A DNA stretch of 64,000 bases from positions 496,001 through 560,000 of the forward strand of contig JADANN010000148.1 in assembly GCA_018806985.1 (NCBI GenBank), written 5' to 3'. Source of the stretch: Angiostrongylus vasorum. Taxonomy: Eukaryota > Nematoda > Chromadorea > Rhabditida > Metastrongylidae. Every line of letters starts with the position of its first letter. The first letter of the stretch is position 1. Below the pieces are notes generated by a model, which saw only the letters and a list, made by a program, of their open reading frames with translations, made no database searches and was not told the DNA's origin. Shown here piece after piece: positions 41,880 to 53,959 of this stretch. The position numbers and the translations under genes were made by a program.

Positions 41880-44480
41880 GTTGACATTAGTCAAGAGCAC
41901 ATCCACCACACATCGTTTGTTTGGTCTTCGAAGGGATAGCTTGCACTATGTTGGAGTCCACTTCACTGTTCCTTTCGTCTGTCTGTCATCTTTTCATCTT
42001 ATTAAGTGACCGGCCCATCTGTGGTTCGTTATCGATGTTTATCCACCTAAATACCAAAGATGGTTTAGGTTTCGGAGATCTGACCCGCGCATTCCGACTA
42101 GCCGTTGTGATTTCCTGTTAGTTTCCAGAAGACATTGTTCAAGTGCTCTGTGGGTGGTGTGCAAATTTCTTGACGTAATTGAAGGATTAACACGCGTTTC
42201 CACTGCAATAACAGACCGTTAGGAGGACCGTTAAATCGAAAGGTGAGCGCACATTTCTGGGTCATTTAGTTGGTCGGTGGCTTCTTTGAGTCCCGAATGA
42301 GGCCATTGCTGCTCTCCTTTTTCTACATAATTCCTCCTTTTCACTGTTCTCCATGCTCATTTAACGTCGAAGGTGAACGCAGGAGATCTTCATCTCATCT
42401 ATTTGTTGTCCAATCTTTTTTCACGCTTCGCTGTGATTATTTAGCAAGCATCGTCTCTACCTTTTTGGTGTTTCCTGCGAAGACAACGATGTAATCCGCA
42501 AAACGAGAATTAGGAATTTCCCATCAAAACGTATGCCCTTCTCTTCCCAATCGACTGGCTTCATTATCCACTTAATGTGCGCCAGTAAACAACTTTAGCA
42601 ACACTGTGTTGCCTTGATGAATCCCTTTTCATATGAGTATGGTGAGAGATCCATGAAAAAGCTCTATACTTGTGCAGCAGTTCCGTTAGCAGTCTCCTAG
42701 TATTCGTGTATAGGACGTGTCTACTCTTGGTCGACAAGCTCTGATAGGATTGCATTCGTTACGACGCTTTCTCGTAGTTGATAAAGGTTAGGACAAGAGG
42801 CAGATGCTACTCTAGACGGACTTCTGTGACCCGTGATACGGTTTCGATGTGGTCTATAGAGCAGAATTCCTCTCGGGATCCTGCTTGCTCAACTGTGCCT
42901 CATCCGTCTTCGATGTGCGCAAGAGGATAATCTTCGTGAAGAGCTTGTAGAGTACATTATTCAACAAGCATATTGGACTGTAGTTACGAAGATCCCTTCG
43001 GTTCTTCTTAAGCTGGGTAACCGTGCGCGACTTCCTCCGCTGGTTTGGGATTTTTTCCTTTTTGAAGGTAAGATATCGTATGGTTTGCGAGAAATGCATA
43101 TAATTTGTGGCCTCCAGCTCTAAGGAAATCGGCGGTGATATTATCTAGTCCTGGATCTGTGCTTTTCTCCGTGCTTTCTATCGCAACTCCCACCTCAGAG
43201 TAGGCGCTTTTTCACAAAGGTGGATTTTGGAGTCCGAGATGGGGTTGTCGAGCGAAAAGATTGGTATAGAACTTTTCCGTTATCAATTCCATCTCGTGGC
43301 GGCATGTGGTGATAGTTCCATCTTCTTACTTCGATAAATCATTTTTCAACAAGCATATTGGACTGTAGTGATCTTCATCAGCTGGCGTTTATCATGTTTT
43401 AGGCGTGTTGCAATAGGATCAAGCTTCAATGTCCTTTTGTTTTCGAGCAGGTGGTAAGGGAGATGCGGTCTGGATTTTTCCCTTTTTTTTTCTGAAGAAC
43501 TAAGGCGAGTTTGGCACAAGTTGTAAGTCTTTCGATAAGCAGCTTCTAGTACTCGGTCTGGTCATCCTTTATCTGCCATTGATATGAGGAGAGGATTTTA
43601 TCGAGAATATTCTAATCGTACACCACTTGTTTCGTTTTTCTTGGGCGATGATAGTAGTTCTTTCTTAGCTTATAACTGAATGGGATCTTCGCACGGAGGC
43701 GGCTCTCAGATGCTGTTTAGAATCCAGGTACCACTGAGATGTTAAAGAGGCACCATTTTCTGCTCGTGAGAATATGATCGATTTCCGCATTAGTTTCGCT
43801 ATTAGGAGACCTGCATGTTTATCGGCGATTTTCTTTCTTCTCGGAAATTAAATTTCTATGGAAGAGATGTGCTGCTTACAAGAATCGTACAAATCGGTTT
43901 CTACTATCACTTCCCTCTCGTATTTCGAATTTTCCTGTCATGTATTCATTTTCGTTGTCCATTCCTAGTCTGGCACTAAAGTCTGCAACGACGAATTTAT
44001 ACGAGTTCTCGTTGCGAATAACTTCCTTCAAGTGGTTATAAAACGTATCCATTTTGCTCTCATCAACTATGCAAGTTGATGAGTAACAGTTGGATGATAT
44101 TGATTTTCTTTTGGCGCACAAGCTGGAGACGAAGAATATCCAAACGCGATGATAGGATTCCGTATAAGGTGATTATATGGGATATGGATGGGTGTACGAC
44201 GAAGCTAACGCTTCCGGCATTTCGGAACTGAAATTTCACTCAGTGTATGACAATTGTTCGGTAACCTATCGGCGCATGTTGGTCTTCCTGCTTTTCGTCT
44301 TTTCAAGGCGATCACATGGATGTTGACGCGACCAGAAGCCTCAAGAACAGCGTAAAAATTGCCGTCTGAAGAGACTATTCTGACGTAATCGGTGCGCAAC
44401 AAGAATTAGTCTCCATGACGTGTTGTGGGCGTGCTCCTTTTGTGCGTTTCCGGTGACGTCCTGTGTAACCCGAGAATCAG
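41880..44480 (-). mobile_element. RTE family 2 element, decayed
   Basis: Minus strand: endonuclease pieces VHVIALKRRKAGRP (44.3 kb) and YKFVVADFSARLG (44.0 kb), then RT pieces NYSPICLLNNVLYKLFTKII (about 42.98 kb). Multiple stops. Same family as 22.1-24.2 kb. Confidence 0.78.
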
Positions 44481-44544
44481 TCGTCTTTCACCAGTTGTTT
44501 CACCACCCGTCGTAGACCCGTAAATGAGAGCACGCAGCGTGCGT

Positions 44545-44800
44545 GGTAGTGTGGCCGGAGATATCTTGTTTAACCATTGTGGTTAACTGGAGTCCCGACG
44601 TCAGTCTAGTTGTAGTGTTCCTGGGGTCGTCGCAACCGCAGGCAGTTGCCGCCCTTGTGGATCAGGAGATTTGCCACTATGCGACTAGTTAGATACCAGG
44701 AAGGCAGTGATTCTTGGAATTGGTTTTCTCATAGCCCGGCTTCCGGGGACACCTAGCAACATCTAGTCACGATGAGGTGGTAAACCTTTGGGACGCTTAA
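44545..44800 (-). repeat. Family D repeat
   Basis: Reverse copy: GGTTAACTGGAGTCCCGACG, GGAGATTTGCCACTATGCGA and AGTCACGATGAGGTGGTAAA. Confidence 0.68.
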
Positions 44801-44810
44801 CAAATTTGAG

Positions 44811-45100
44811 GTTTAATATTTTGTAAAGATTACATACACCCACAAGATGATACATCAATGTCTTTCTATAGATCTTCCAATCGTGGACGTGAACTCGGAC
44901 ACTACCCTATTGTTGGAGAAGTTTTCGTTTGATGTAGAAAAGCCAGCTTCTTCATCGTTTAATATTTTGTAAAAATTACATACACCCACAAGATGATACA
45001 GCAATATTTTTCTATAGATCTTTAAATCGTGGACGTGTACTCTGACGCTACACTATTGTTGGAGAAGTTTTCATCTGATGTAGAATAGTCAGTTTCATCA
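44811..45100 (+). repeat. Tandem duplication, 146-bp unit x2
   Basis: Unit 1 at 44811-44956, unit 2 at 44957-45100, both starting GTTTAATATTTTGTAAA and ending near TTCATC, with about 10% divergence. It lies just upstream of the first certain methyltransferase exon. Confidence 0.9.
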
Positions 45101-45194
45101 CGAATGCTTTAATTTTGACAGTTTTTCAATTGTTGAGATAGTATGTCAAATCCTTTCGCTGATTATTCAGCAATAATTGATGTTTTTCACATAG

Positions 45195-45355
45195 GAAGGA
45201 CGTGATCCTGAGATGCCAGTGAATTACTGCGAGGACCCTGTCATGCGTTCGGAAGCTGGATTGGGCGAATTCCAGCTGCCGTCGCATACTTCTAGCATTG
45301 GAGATCTGCAAATGGGAAATAGTAAAGCGAAAGGAAAGGATCTTGAGGATTTTCA
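45195..45355 (+). CDS. nsun-4: nsun-4 exon (first certain)
   Basis: After [45 protein letters not shown], ending CA before GTAGGT. Low conservation, but phase fits the next exon. Confidence 0.7.
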
Positions 45356-46791
45356 GTAGGTCTAAAATACAGTTAGTGCAACATATCTGTGGTGCTCAGA
45401 TGCAATTAGCACAAAAGTTGCTTCATAATCTCACAAACTTTAGACGAGAGGTTTTAAAACCATATTTGAAGTAGAAGTTTAAAAGCAAGTCCATATGAAA
45501 CTACTTTTAACTCATTACCGCTAAGCATGGGGAACTTTTTTTTTCAAGTTTTGACGATTGCAACGATATCGACGAGATGATTAGTTCATGTTTGACTCTA
45601 TTTAGAGTGACAGGTTTTGAGTCAGAGGGTGTGGAACTGGCACGTCGGGACCATTTCATCTATTATCCACGTGAACTTCGGTTACGATCATATCCACGTG
45701 GAGTTCTGTCTTCTTTTCCGCCACCTGTTAAGGATCAAAATGGCATACCAAGTATGTGACTTCTATTAGATAAGTTTTCAGTAATTACAGCTTATGTCCA
45801 TTGGAAAGGTTTTGCTTGGTTAATGAGTCCGTTATTATGTAAAGTAGATTTCTTAAAAAGAATTATAGGGATTCAACCGAATTTTAAGGTAATATGTTCA
45901 GTCAAAGCTAACTATTGTTAATATTTGCAATTTAGTGTTCTTTTTAATCACTTTTGGTGGTAGTTAATTTTTGCCCTACTTTCTAGGTCTACTATTCAAA
46001 GATACTTAGGTTGGTGGCTGTTAGATGGTGGCTCTGTTGTACCTGTGTTAGCACTCGGATTAGAGAAAGGTGATTCGCTTTTGGACATTTGTGCTGCACC
46101 TGGAGGAAAAAGCCTGCTATCGTTGCTTACCATGTTGCCAAGCAAAGTCGTTTGCAATGATTTCAAATTGGCAAGATTAGGTATGCTAAAACGTGCTCTT
46201 TCCACATACATTCCAATGGATGCTGCAATCTGTGACATGGTAATACTGAAACGAAATGATGCCAGTAGTCTGTCAGCATGGAATGAATTGAATCTTTATG
46301 ATAAGGTCAGTTTTGCACTGGTGAATTTTATAATTGGAAGTGAGCTCTCCGTGTTCAACATGTTTAAGTAAAGTATTACGCATTTCATTGTTTAGTGACA
46401 GGCAATATGAATCATTTTTTTTTTTTTGGTCACGCATGTTCAGAATAATTTAGAGCATGAGATTTTAAAAGCATAAAACTGTTTAAGTCTGCACATCTCT
46501 GTTGACCAGATACAAATTTACAAATTATCTTCCTGGATTGCTGGAGGCCACGAGTCGTTTTTTCTTTTTTTTCGTTTCATCTACGAGGGTCATGTCTGGA
46601 GTAGTGAAGCGATTACGCGAGAGGATTTACATTCAATGCAACAGGATAGTGTTGATGTTCTCGAAAGCAGAGTGCATACTTGCGGCTGCTGTTCTCGTCT
46701 TTTTTTTAAGCGTAAAATATTATTTAGAGCTTGTTCCATCAAAATATCAAGCACTTGTTAGAAATAACTGTTGAAATTATATAGATATGTA

Positions 46792-46842
<51 letters not shown>

Positions 46843-47808
46843 AATCCTCAGCTTAACTGGGTTCAGTGCCGATGTGGGCTGCCCGGATCAATCCCGTTGA
46901 CAGCTGATTGCTGATGGCACTGGTAGATAGAAAACTAGCTGAGAGAAACGCAGAACAAGGACCTCCGTGGTGCAGTGTGCAGTGCGCGAGCCCCGGAAAA
47001 GCATATCGTGGTTCGATCTGGCCCAGGGTCCAAGTTTTGCGAAAATCTCAGCATCGTTGTTGTTGATTTCGCATAATACCCTACCGTGAAAACTGTAGCA
47101 GGCAGTAACTACGAAAGAGTACATATTGTAAACATATATGTTGATAATCAAGTGACTAGTTTTCACACGTCGTTGTAAGATCCAGGCACTTTTCTATTCG
47201 TTTTATTTTCGCGCATCGGTTATCCCTGGGAATGGACGGTGGCAGTTTCCTATTCGTTTTGTTCTCGCGGATCTGTTATCCATAGAGTTGGATCGTGGCA
47301 CTTTTCCACTCGTTTTATTCTCGCACAACTGTAATTCATAGAGATGGACCCTGGCACTCTTCCTTTCGTTTTATTCTCGCACATCTGTTATCCACAGAGA
47401 TGGTCGAGCTTGGGTGTAGATTTGGCTGGAACTTGGAGATGTTCGGCTTTTTCTTTTCGTTAACATTATAACAATAAAACGAACGTGGTTTTCGCTCGAA
47501 TTCCGAAATTTGCTATAGCTTTCTCAGGTCTTCGTCATAGGTAGGAACAGAGATAAGTCGCCATCTGCTAGTTAGGCTCTTCCAAGGATGCAGGAATTCA
47601 TGTTGTTATTAACTGGCTGGACGGGGCGTTGTAAAAAGACAAATAATCAGTTTGTAATGCTCCTATTATTTTCTAATTGGCAATTTTTATAGTGTTTTAT
47701 TAGTACGTTTTAAAAGGGCAAATCATCTGTTTTTAATGTCCTCATCAATTTTCGTTGCATTTTTTCAATAATTTTTTTCTTAACATTTATTGGAGACCAT
47801 ACGTATGG

Positions 47809-47881
<73 letters not shown>

Positions 47882-49587
47882 TATGTATACATACATCCAT
47901 CCATACATACATATATACATATATGTATACATATGTTCATATGTATATGCTTGTATATACACAATATATAATGTTGGTTAGAACGATATGGTGACTATAA
48001 GTGTGTGAAGTTATAAGGTTGTTAGGTATTCTAGTTAGCAAAACCTGTTCGAGTTTGCAGTATGTGAGAAATCAAAAGTTTCTGGTGGAAAAAAAAAGTT
48101 TTGAAATGTCTCTTCACGAAATTTTTCATTGTTTAGTAAAAATCATGCTGTCTTCTGTAGCAACTTCAGGCTTGAATAAATACCTGTGATGATATCCTGG
48201 GGCAGACTCTCCATGCTGACCTCGAAACCCCAGAGAAACACAATGGCTAAGCCACTAAAACTCCGAAAAGTGGAGAATATGCTTAGGCCCGCACAACCAG
48301 TGAGAACGAGCCGTCCGAGTATCCAAGTAAGTAATGATATCCAGTCTTCAGGTCCTGGCGGACGTTCCATGCTCGACAGATCGTCTGGCAGTAACTCAAG
48401 ACGATGGGAACATGTTTTCTTCACAAATGACGAATGAACGTCTGAATTTACCTCAATTACAGACTAAAATTTTGATGTTAGTCTTGTCTGCTAGTTTTGT
48501 TCTTGGATTTATGTTCTTACGAGGGAGTACCACTCTTTCATTTATGTTCTTACGAGGGAGTACCACTCTTTCGACTTTTCAAAGTTATCATCAGAAAACC
48601 GAGATTACTTTGCGGAAAGATTTCAGAAGCTCAAATATCGTTGCGAATAAAACGACATTCCTTGTTTGAAAGATTTCAAATGCCTCTAATGAGCACTCGT
48701 GCAAGAATATAACTGTAACCATACTTTCTTCGTGCAATGCGGTTTTGCTTGCGTTTTTTTCTTTAGGATTGGATCATAGTGGTAGTGAGGTTCCAAAAAG
48801 TAGTGATATCTGTTTTTCCTGTTGTGATACTCCTAAAGTGCTTCGCCTATCTTATGCCTCGTGAAGTCGTTACCTTTTCTGAACCTGTTTGAGTAGTGTG
48901 AAACAACGCTAAATTGTCTAATTATGAACGAAAGAAATGATCTTTAAGCTTGCACTGTATTAGCGTGGTTTTTTGAAGTGACTAATGACACTGCTTTCAT
49001 CGCTATTTCACCGTCGAGGGACATAAGTGCGTTCGACTAATAGGAAACTGCTAGTGAAGAAAAGTTGTATACCATTCTCAGTTAATATTTAGGGCGAACA
49101 AGCTTGTGTGAAAAAAAGATATGTAAAATTAGGTCAGCAATAGTTCTTGTGACCTGCGCATACTTAAACAGAAAACGTCTTAGAATCCAACGTAGATCCG
49201 CCTTCCCATTTTTGTGTGTTTTATTTAGAAATTCGCTACGATCTGTGAAAGTAGGAGGATCAGTTGTGTATTCGACTTGTACACTATCGTCCATTCAAAA
49301 TGAAGCTGTAGTTGAGAATGCCGCTGCCATAGCTGATCAGAAGTTTGGAATTCGGGTATTGTAACTTTTTGACTGTAAGCAGCAGTTTGGAAATATTCAG
49401 GAAATGTTTTCCTCACAAGCAATAATTACAGGTTATCGAAGAATCGCTATCTCAACTCGTTAATCATCTCTCATCGACTGGGCTCTATCGATTTTCGGAT
49501 CAGTGCCGAACGGGTGCTTTAGTACTACCGTATTTGCCATCCAACTTTGGTCCAATGTACGTGTGTAAGTTGACGAGACTAAAATAG
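45195..49587 (+). CDS. nsun-4: NSUN4-like mitochondrial rRNA cytosine-C5 methyltransferase
   Basis: Exons: 45195-45355, 45549-45751, 46010-46305, 48352-48476, 49229-49355, 49432-49587, all in phase (355 residues plus a missing N-terminus). NSUN4 methylates the small mitochondrial rRNA and acts with MTERF4 in mitoribosome assembly. The SAM-binding motif I is [10 protein letters not shown]; motif IV is [11 protein letters not shown] (the PC cysteine that releases product); motif VI is [14 protein letters not shown] (the TC catalytic cysteine). The end [13 protein letters not shown] is the NSUN4-type C-terminus and separates it from NSUN2/5/6. The linker [14 protein letters not shown] just before the MTase fold also fits. 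5' exons upstream are unresolved; 35492 and 36498 are candidates. Confidence 0.93.
45549..45751 (+). CDS. nsun-4: nsun-4 exon: pre-catalytic region
   Basis: [11 protein letters not shown]..., [20 protein letters not shown] and [12 protein letters not shown] plus A before GTATGT. The acceptor could instead be at 45610. Confidence 0.8.
46010..46305 (+). CDS. nsun-4: nsun-4 exon: SAM-binding core
   Basis: [20 protein letters not shown], then [17 protein letters not shown] and [18 protein letters not shown]; ends NLYDK at GTCAGT. The acceptor at ATACTTAG is the one that fits the phase of the previous exon. Confidence 0.96.
46797..46838. repeat. (AT)n microsatellite
   Basis: 21 AT units directly before a family E repeat. 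Confidence 0.95.
46850..47075 (+). repeat. Family E repeat
   Basis: CAGCTTAACTGGGTTCAGTG, GATCAATCCCGTTGACAGC, then a tRNA-like CGTGGTGCAGTG...GTGGTTCGATC and the terminal AAGTTTTGCGAAAATCTCAG. Confidence 0.72.
47812..47880. repeat. (AT)n microsatellite
   Basis: About 34 AT units, flanked by ATGTATACATACATCC-type variants. Confidence 0.95.
48185..48340 (+). repeat. Family D repeat next to a splice acceptor
   Basis: GGGGCAGACTCTCCATGCTG to CCGAGTATCCAAGTAAGTAA. It ends only about 12-20 bp before the acceptor of exon 48352, so most of the sequence where the branch point should lie is repeat-derived. Confidence 0.72.
48352..48476 (+). CDS. nsun-4: nsun-4 exon: motif IV (PC cysteine)
   Basis: [38 protein letters not shown], then AT before GTTAGT. 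It matches NSUN4 VLVDVPCTTDR and the following LPVLQ region. Confidence 0.95.
48508..48573 (+). repeat. 33-bp tandem duplication
   Basis: Two identical units beginning TTTATGTTCTTACGAGGGAG, one at 48508-48540 and one at 48541-48573, in the intron after the PC-motif exon. Confidence 0.97.
49229..49355 (+). CDS. nsun-4: nsun-4 exon: motif VI (catalytic TC cysteine)
   Basis: [40 protein letters not shown]; acceptor GTTTTATTTAG, donor GTATTG. Confidence 0.96.
49432..49587 (+). CDS. nsun-4: nsun-4 last exon
   Basis: [45 protein letters not shown] then TAG at 49585-49587. The SNFGPMY end is typical of NSUN4. Confidence 0.95.
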   Translation, partial: VIEESLSQLVNHLSSTGLYRFSDQCRTGALVLPYLPSNFGPMYVCKLTRLK

Positions 49588-50659
49588 AATGCCTTCAAAC
49601 CTCTATGTCATCACCAGCTATGTTTGGTTGTATTGTTGCTCTTTGATAACGAGTATTCTCCCAATTGTTTCTTGCGTCTTTATGCTTCAAATATCTTTCA
49701 GAAACTGTATAAAGCGTCAAAAAATCATAATGAGTCGATTGTTCTGATGCGAAAGTAGGATGTATCCGACTGCTCCCCGTAGTTGTTCTGCAATAAATTT
49801 TTATAGAATTTACCCTTCAGTTGAACAAAGATCGTTGAAATGGATAGGTATCTTGTCTAACTTGTCTCATTTGCTTTCATTGTCGTCCTTGAAATGGGTC
49901 ATTTCTACAGTTTCTCAAGTCTTCACAAGTTTTATTGAATCCTTTAGGTTGAGAGTCATTGATTTGTTGTCCTTTCCACTCATCGGGCTAATATCAGGTT
50001 TCTGTAGGAAGGATTCTACAACGTGCGAAAATTTAAGGATGGCTGTAATTTTTGCTCACATATGTCTTATTTTCAGACTTTTATCTATCTGTTCTAATGT
50101 TCCCAATGTCATTGTGGTAATTTTCTTAGTTACATTGTTATGGTTTTCAAAAAACTGTTGAATTCAGAGCGCGAGTTATTTGATTTGAGAGTGCTTGTCT
50201 TTTTATGACTTGCCACGCGGAACATTTTTTGGTTGGCCCAATGTGGACCTCAAATCTGGATAACTAAACTTTTATATAAACAATACAACAATAAGCAATG
50301 TTTCACCAATAACATTGTAACGACATTGATAAGTAAGTGTACATAAGAAAAAGGATAAGTTTAATGTATCAGTAACTAAAATGGTATGTGCGTAGCATGC
50401 AGCTTTGGTTAATATCGCTTGTGAACAAGAATTCGGATGTTGAAGTCTACTATTTGAAGAAAGTAAGCAGTGGATTGAAATTCGTAAGAGCAATATTCAA
50501 GGAAGTGCAAAAAATGGCTACTGCTCATAGTCGTTCTAAAGGCGGCAAAGTTGCAACTATGAAACATCAGAGTTTCTCAAGAGTCTTTCATCAAGTCTTA
50601 GAGACTTCAAGATCTCCAGAGAATCTAGAGTCACTCTTTCGCAGAGTTTCAGTGTAATA

Positions 50660-50693
50660 GCTGAGTATTCGGCGGTTTCGCCTTCTTCAGAAC
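50660..50693 (-). mobile_element. Hammerhead-like core of a Penelope tail
   Basis: On the minus strand TTCTGAAGA, stem GGCGAAACCGCC, GAATACTCAGC: the CTGANGA box and a perfect 4-bp helix II, with GAAA altered to GAAT. The rest of the element is not recognisable. Confidence 0.4.
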
Positions 50694-50829
50694 CATTTTA
50701 TTCTTTGCAAATATTCCAATACTTGCTGGTTTTGCAAATATCTCAGCATCACTGAAGTTATATTTTGCAGTATACCCTGCCGTTAAAAAAGAGTAGACAG
50801 TAAATAATAAGTTAAAATTGTGATAATAA

Positions 50830-51065
50830 CTGCAGCCTAAGCTTAAATGAATTCGTTGCGGATTTGAGCTCCCCAGATTAATCCCGCTGACGAGTGATTG
50901 CTGATGGCAAAAGATGGATAGAACTAGCTGAGAGACAGGCGGAACAAAGGGCCCGCATAGTGTGGTGGTGAACGCGTTACTACCCGGGAAGGACAGCAGC
51001 TCGTTGGTTTTCCACCGCAGAGATCTGCGGTCCGGTGTTTTGCAAATATCTCAGCATCGTTGAAA
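50830..51065 (+). repeat. Family E repeat
   Basis: Contains CTCCCCAGATTAATCCCGCT, GAACTAGCTGAGAGACAGGC, GTGTGGTGGTGAACGCGTTA and the end GGTCCGGTGTTTTGCAAATA. Confidence 0.75.
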
Positions 51066-51089
51066 AGCATTTAGTTTTCATATTTTGTG

Positions 51090-51290
51090 TAGAATCCAGG
51101 ACTTCATTCATTCTTTATGTTGTCTCGCATTCGTCATCCACTAAGGTTTTCGGATTTCTGTGTAGGTTCACCGTGACTTGAGGATTTTGTCTTCTTCGTG
51201 ACTGTCGGTGAATAATGATTTGTTGACTCTGCTTATGTTCCTCGTATACCTCCGTCAGAGCGTTGCCCAGATGTTACTTAAATGCAGTTG
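51090..51290 (-). mobile_element. SINE family B fragment
   Basis: CGCATTCGTCATCCACTAAG and CTTGAGGATTTTGTCTTCTTC, with GTCAGAGCGTTGCCCAG, match the bodies at 33.9 and 52.0 kb; the tRNA head is absent. Confidence 0.5.
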
Positions 51291-51309
51291 CTTGTGTTTT
51301 TCCGATATA

Positions 51310-51587
51310 AATAAAGGATAAAGCTCTCGGCACTGATTAGTCCCTGAGGGATGCGACATGCATTTAAATTCATTAAGCATTGTTAGAGGTGACTGAATGA
51401 ATATCTGGCCTAAACAATGACTCAAAGTGGCCTAGCGATGTGTCGAACCAGTGTTGCTATCTTCCCAGGCAAGTCTGGTACCAATTTGCGTACGACGGAT
51501 GGATGGAAGTCCAGGTGAGTCTGCGAGTGCCGCAATCGATCCCATTTGTATTATCGGACGCTTTTAACCATTATGCCAAACGCTCCA
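51310..51587 (-). mobile_element. SINE family A copy
   Basis: Left tail AAATAAAGGATAAAGCTC, body, right head degraded to TATGCCAAACGCTCC. Confidence 0.83.
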
Positions 51588-51974
51588 TATTTTCTGATAT
51601 AATGGAGCTTTTGCCAAACTGGAATTCTGGAGCCAATTTTCGGTCTCAGAGAGATGATAGGCCTAGTTAACAAGGGGTGGAGTTGAACCATTTGGGAATA
51701 TCTAATCATTTCGATGCCTGCCCTCAAAGACACCTTGTGGAGCAAAGAGAGAGCAATAAAAAAAGTAGGGTATGACTAAGACACTTTGATTTCAATGCGC
51801 GTCGCTTGCACGAAATATTAGGTGCCGCTGTTAATATACACTCGTGATGAGGTCTCTTCAGGAGTAATACGATGTGAAAACCATGTACTTTCTTAGATTA
51901 GATCAACACTTTTTAATTAATAGTTAACTTTGTCCGTAGCAATAAGAATTTTTTCCCTACTTTTTTACCACTAT

Positions 51975-52215
51975 TTGTATATGACTTGTCTTCACGTCTG
52001 CTGTGCGAATCCCAGCACTTCTCACATTTGATTTGTTTCCTCCCATCCATTGCCCACGAAGACCTTCAACTTTGACATGTGGCTTCGGCTCTGCTTGAGG
52101 ATTTTCATTTCGTCTTCATTGTCGTAGAATGCTCGTCGAGACGATTCTCCACAGAGTCCTGAGATGGCCGGGATAGAGCGTTCCCAACTGGGTTGCAGAG
52201 AGATCTGTTAGAGTC
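51975..52215 (-). mobile_element. SINE family B fragment
   Basis: CAGCACTTCTCACATTTGA, GTGGCTTCGGCTCTGCTTGA, GATGGCCGGGATAGAGCGTT match the 32.2 kb copy. Confidence 0.6.
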
Positions 52216-53920
52216 CATGACATATATTTCTTCCATGTTGTTGTTTCAGCACTCACATTTCGGCCACGAATGCAAATGAATATGCGAAATTCGTCCATCA
52301 TAACACGACAGTGTTCCCCAGTGTGCAATGCATTTTTTTGGCTGCCGCTCTTCCGTTGAGAATTTCAAAAACTTAAATTTCTCTGTTAATTTTTTTGAAG
52401 GCTTTGGTTTTTGACGTGTTCAAACTCGAAAAAAAATTATTCTTGGGATTGAAACGATCTCTGAACTCCTGACATACTCTAATTATCGAGAAGTCGCTTG
52501 TTGTCAGAAAACCAGCTTTGTGAAAAACACACATTCAGCTTTACTTTTTTTATTCGTCGACCAACCAACGGTGTAGAAAAAGAGCTTCTCACAATACTTC
52601 GATGATGTACGACTTGCCTTTTCTGTTCGTAAACATTGTTCGAAAATTAACGCAGAATTTCAACTTGTGTCTTTAAATTGGTTGAGAATATTCTTTAATA
52701 GTGGAAATAAAAAACCATAATAATGTACGCATTTCAGCAGAACAAGTTTATTTTTGCCAGTTGTACTTCTGGAGACGACGAAGTCGTTGAAGGTAGTCGT
52801 GGCCTCTGGTTTCTGAAGCATTTCTCGCGCAGAATGTGTTTGTTCACTCCAAAGCTCTAAAGAGCCTTGGCAAATGAAACACGACTTGAATGCTCAAGAA
52901 AAACTTACATTTTCATCACAATAGAAGAGGTTTTTTAAGCGGTTGGTCAAGTTCTGTAAATTCCAGTACCCCGTTTTCAATTCTTATAATAATGTAGTAT
53001 GAGTTGAGATGCATAATCGGTCTGTGAAATGTATAGCGTCCATTTCACCGGTGAATGGTTCCTTAACACGCAACATTACACCTTATTTCTCTTCTAAGTC
53101 CCCTCATACCGCCTTTGTTTCGCAATAAACTCCAAACCAATCAGCCACAGCTTCAAGCTATGACAAAGCTACTTTATGGTTCATATATAGAAAGCGGCGT
53201 TTGGTAATTTTCCTATTTTTCTATAGTGCTGCTTTCGACAAGGTTCTGTTTTTCCATCCTTTTTTGTCTGATGTTATGATTTATTACCATGCTACAAATC
53301 TAAAATGAAAGTGGCTGGTGTTTTCATGGTTTTACCTTTTCATAGTTTTCCACATTAAGTACGTATTAAAGGGAGTTTTGGAGTGAGAAGAGAAGTCTGA
53401 TGTAGAATATCGAAAAGTGCGCAGTTTAAAAAAATCTATGAAGTAGAACGTAGAATGTAAGTAGTGTAATGTAGTACTTAGAATAACACACTACATTTGG
53501 TTGAAGTAAAATAGAACATCAATCCTAAGATTATCAGTTCTTTTTCAATAACCCTATACCATTAGAAACTACTGTCTCAAAGGTATTAAGCCTATAGTTG
53601 TCGCATTGTTACTACATTGAATAAACGGCATAACTTGAATCATATGAAATTTCCACGTCAGCGGTTGGATAGTTAATGAGGATCAAAAATCACTGATTGC
53701 TGATCCGCTGAAATTCTTTGGAGGTTTTGTGTACGAACCTAATTTCTCACTTTGTTCCTTTGTTTACTCAAGATGGGTAGTAATTAGAATAACACGTCGT
53801 ATTTCACTAGGTATGTAAACATGCTTTTCATTAATTAAAACACGTCACAACGGAGTAGTTAATTCCAACAGCGACCACAAAAACTACAATTAGAAAGGTA
53901 AGTATCCACAATAGCTCTCA
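52216..53920. other. no gene recognised
   Basis: At 52740-52870 the minus strand has an acceptor-like site (GGCTCTTTAG) followed by open frames, but more than one frame stays open and none is recognisable. The rest is AT-rich and featureless to me. Confidence 0.35.
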
Positions 53921-53922
53921 TA

Positions 53923-53926
<4 letters not shown>

Positions 53927-53956
<30 letters not shown>
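53927..53956. repeat. Short (AT)n tract
   Basis: About 15 AT units directly before the Penelope-like remnant. Confidence 0.9.

Positions 53957-53959
<3 letters not shown>

Noticed and set aside
49760..50161. 133-codon plus-strand open frame after the nsun-4 stop
   Set aside because: Low-complexity hydrophobic composition typical of AT-rich DNA; no family.
50388..50657. 89-codon plus-strand open frame
   Set aside because: No recognised family, an internal GTAAGC and no splice context; kept out of the gene list.
52740..52870. Possible 3' exon on the minus strand
   Set aside because: More than one frame stays open and none is recognisable, so it cannot be called coding.
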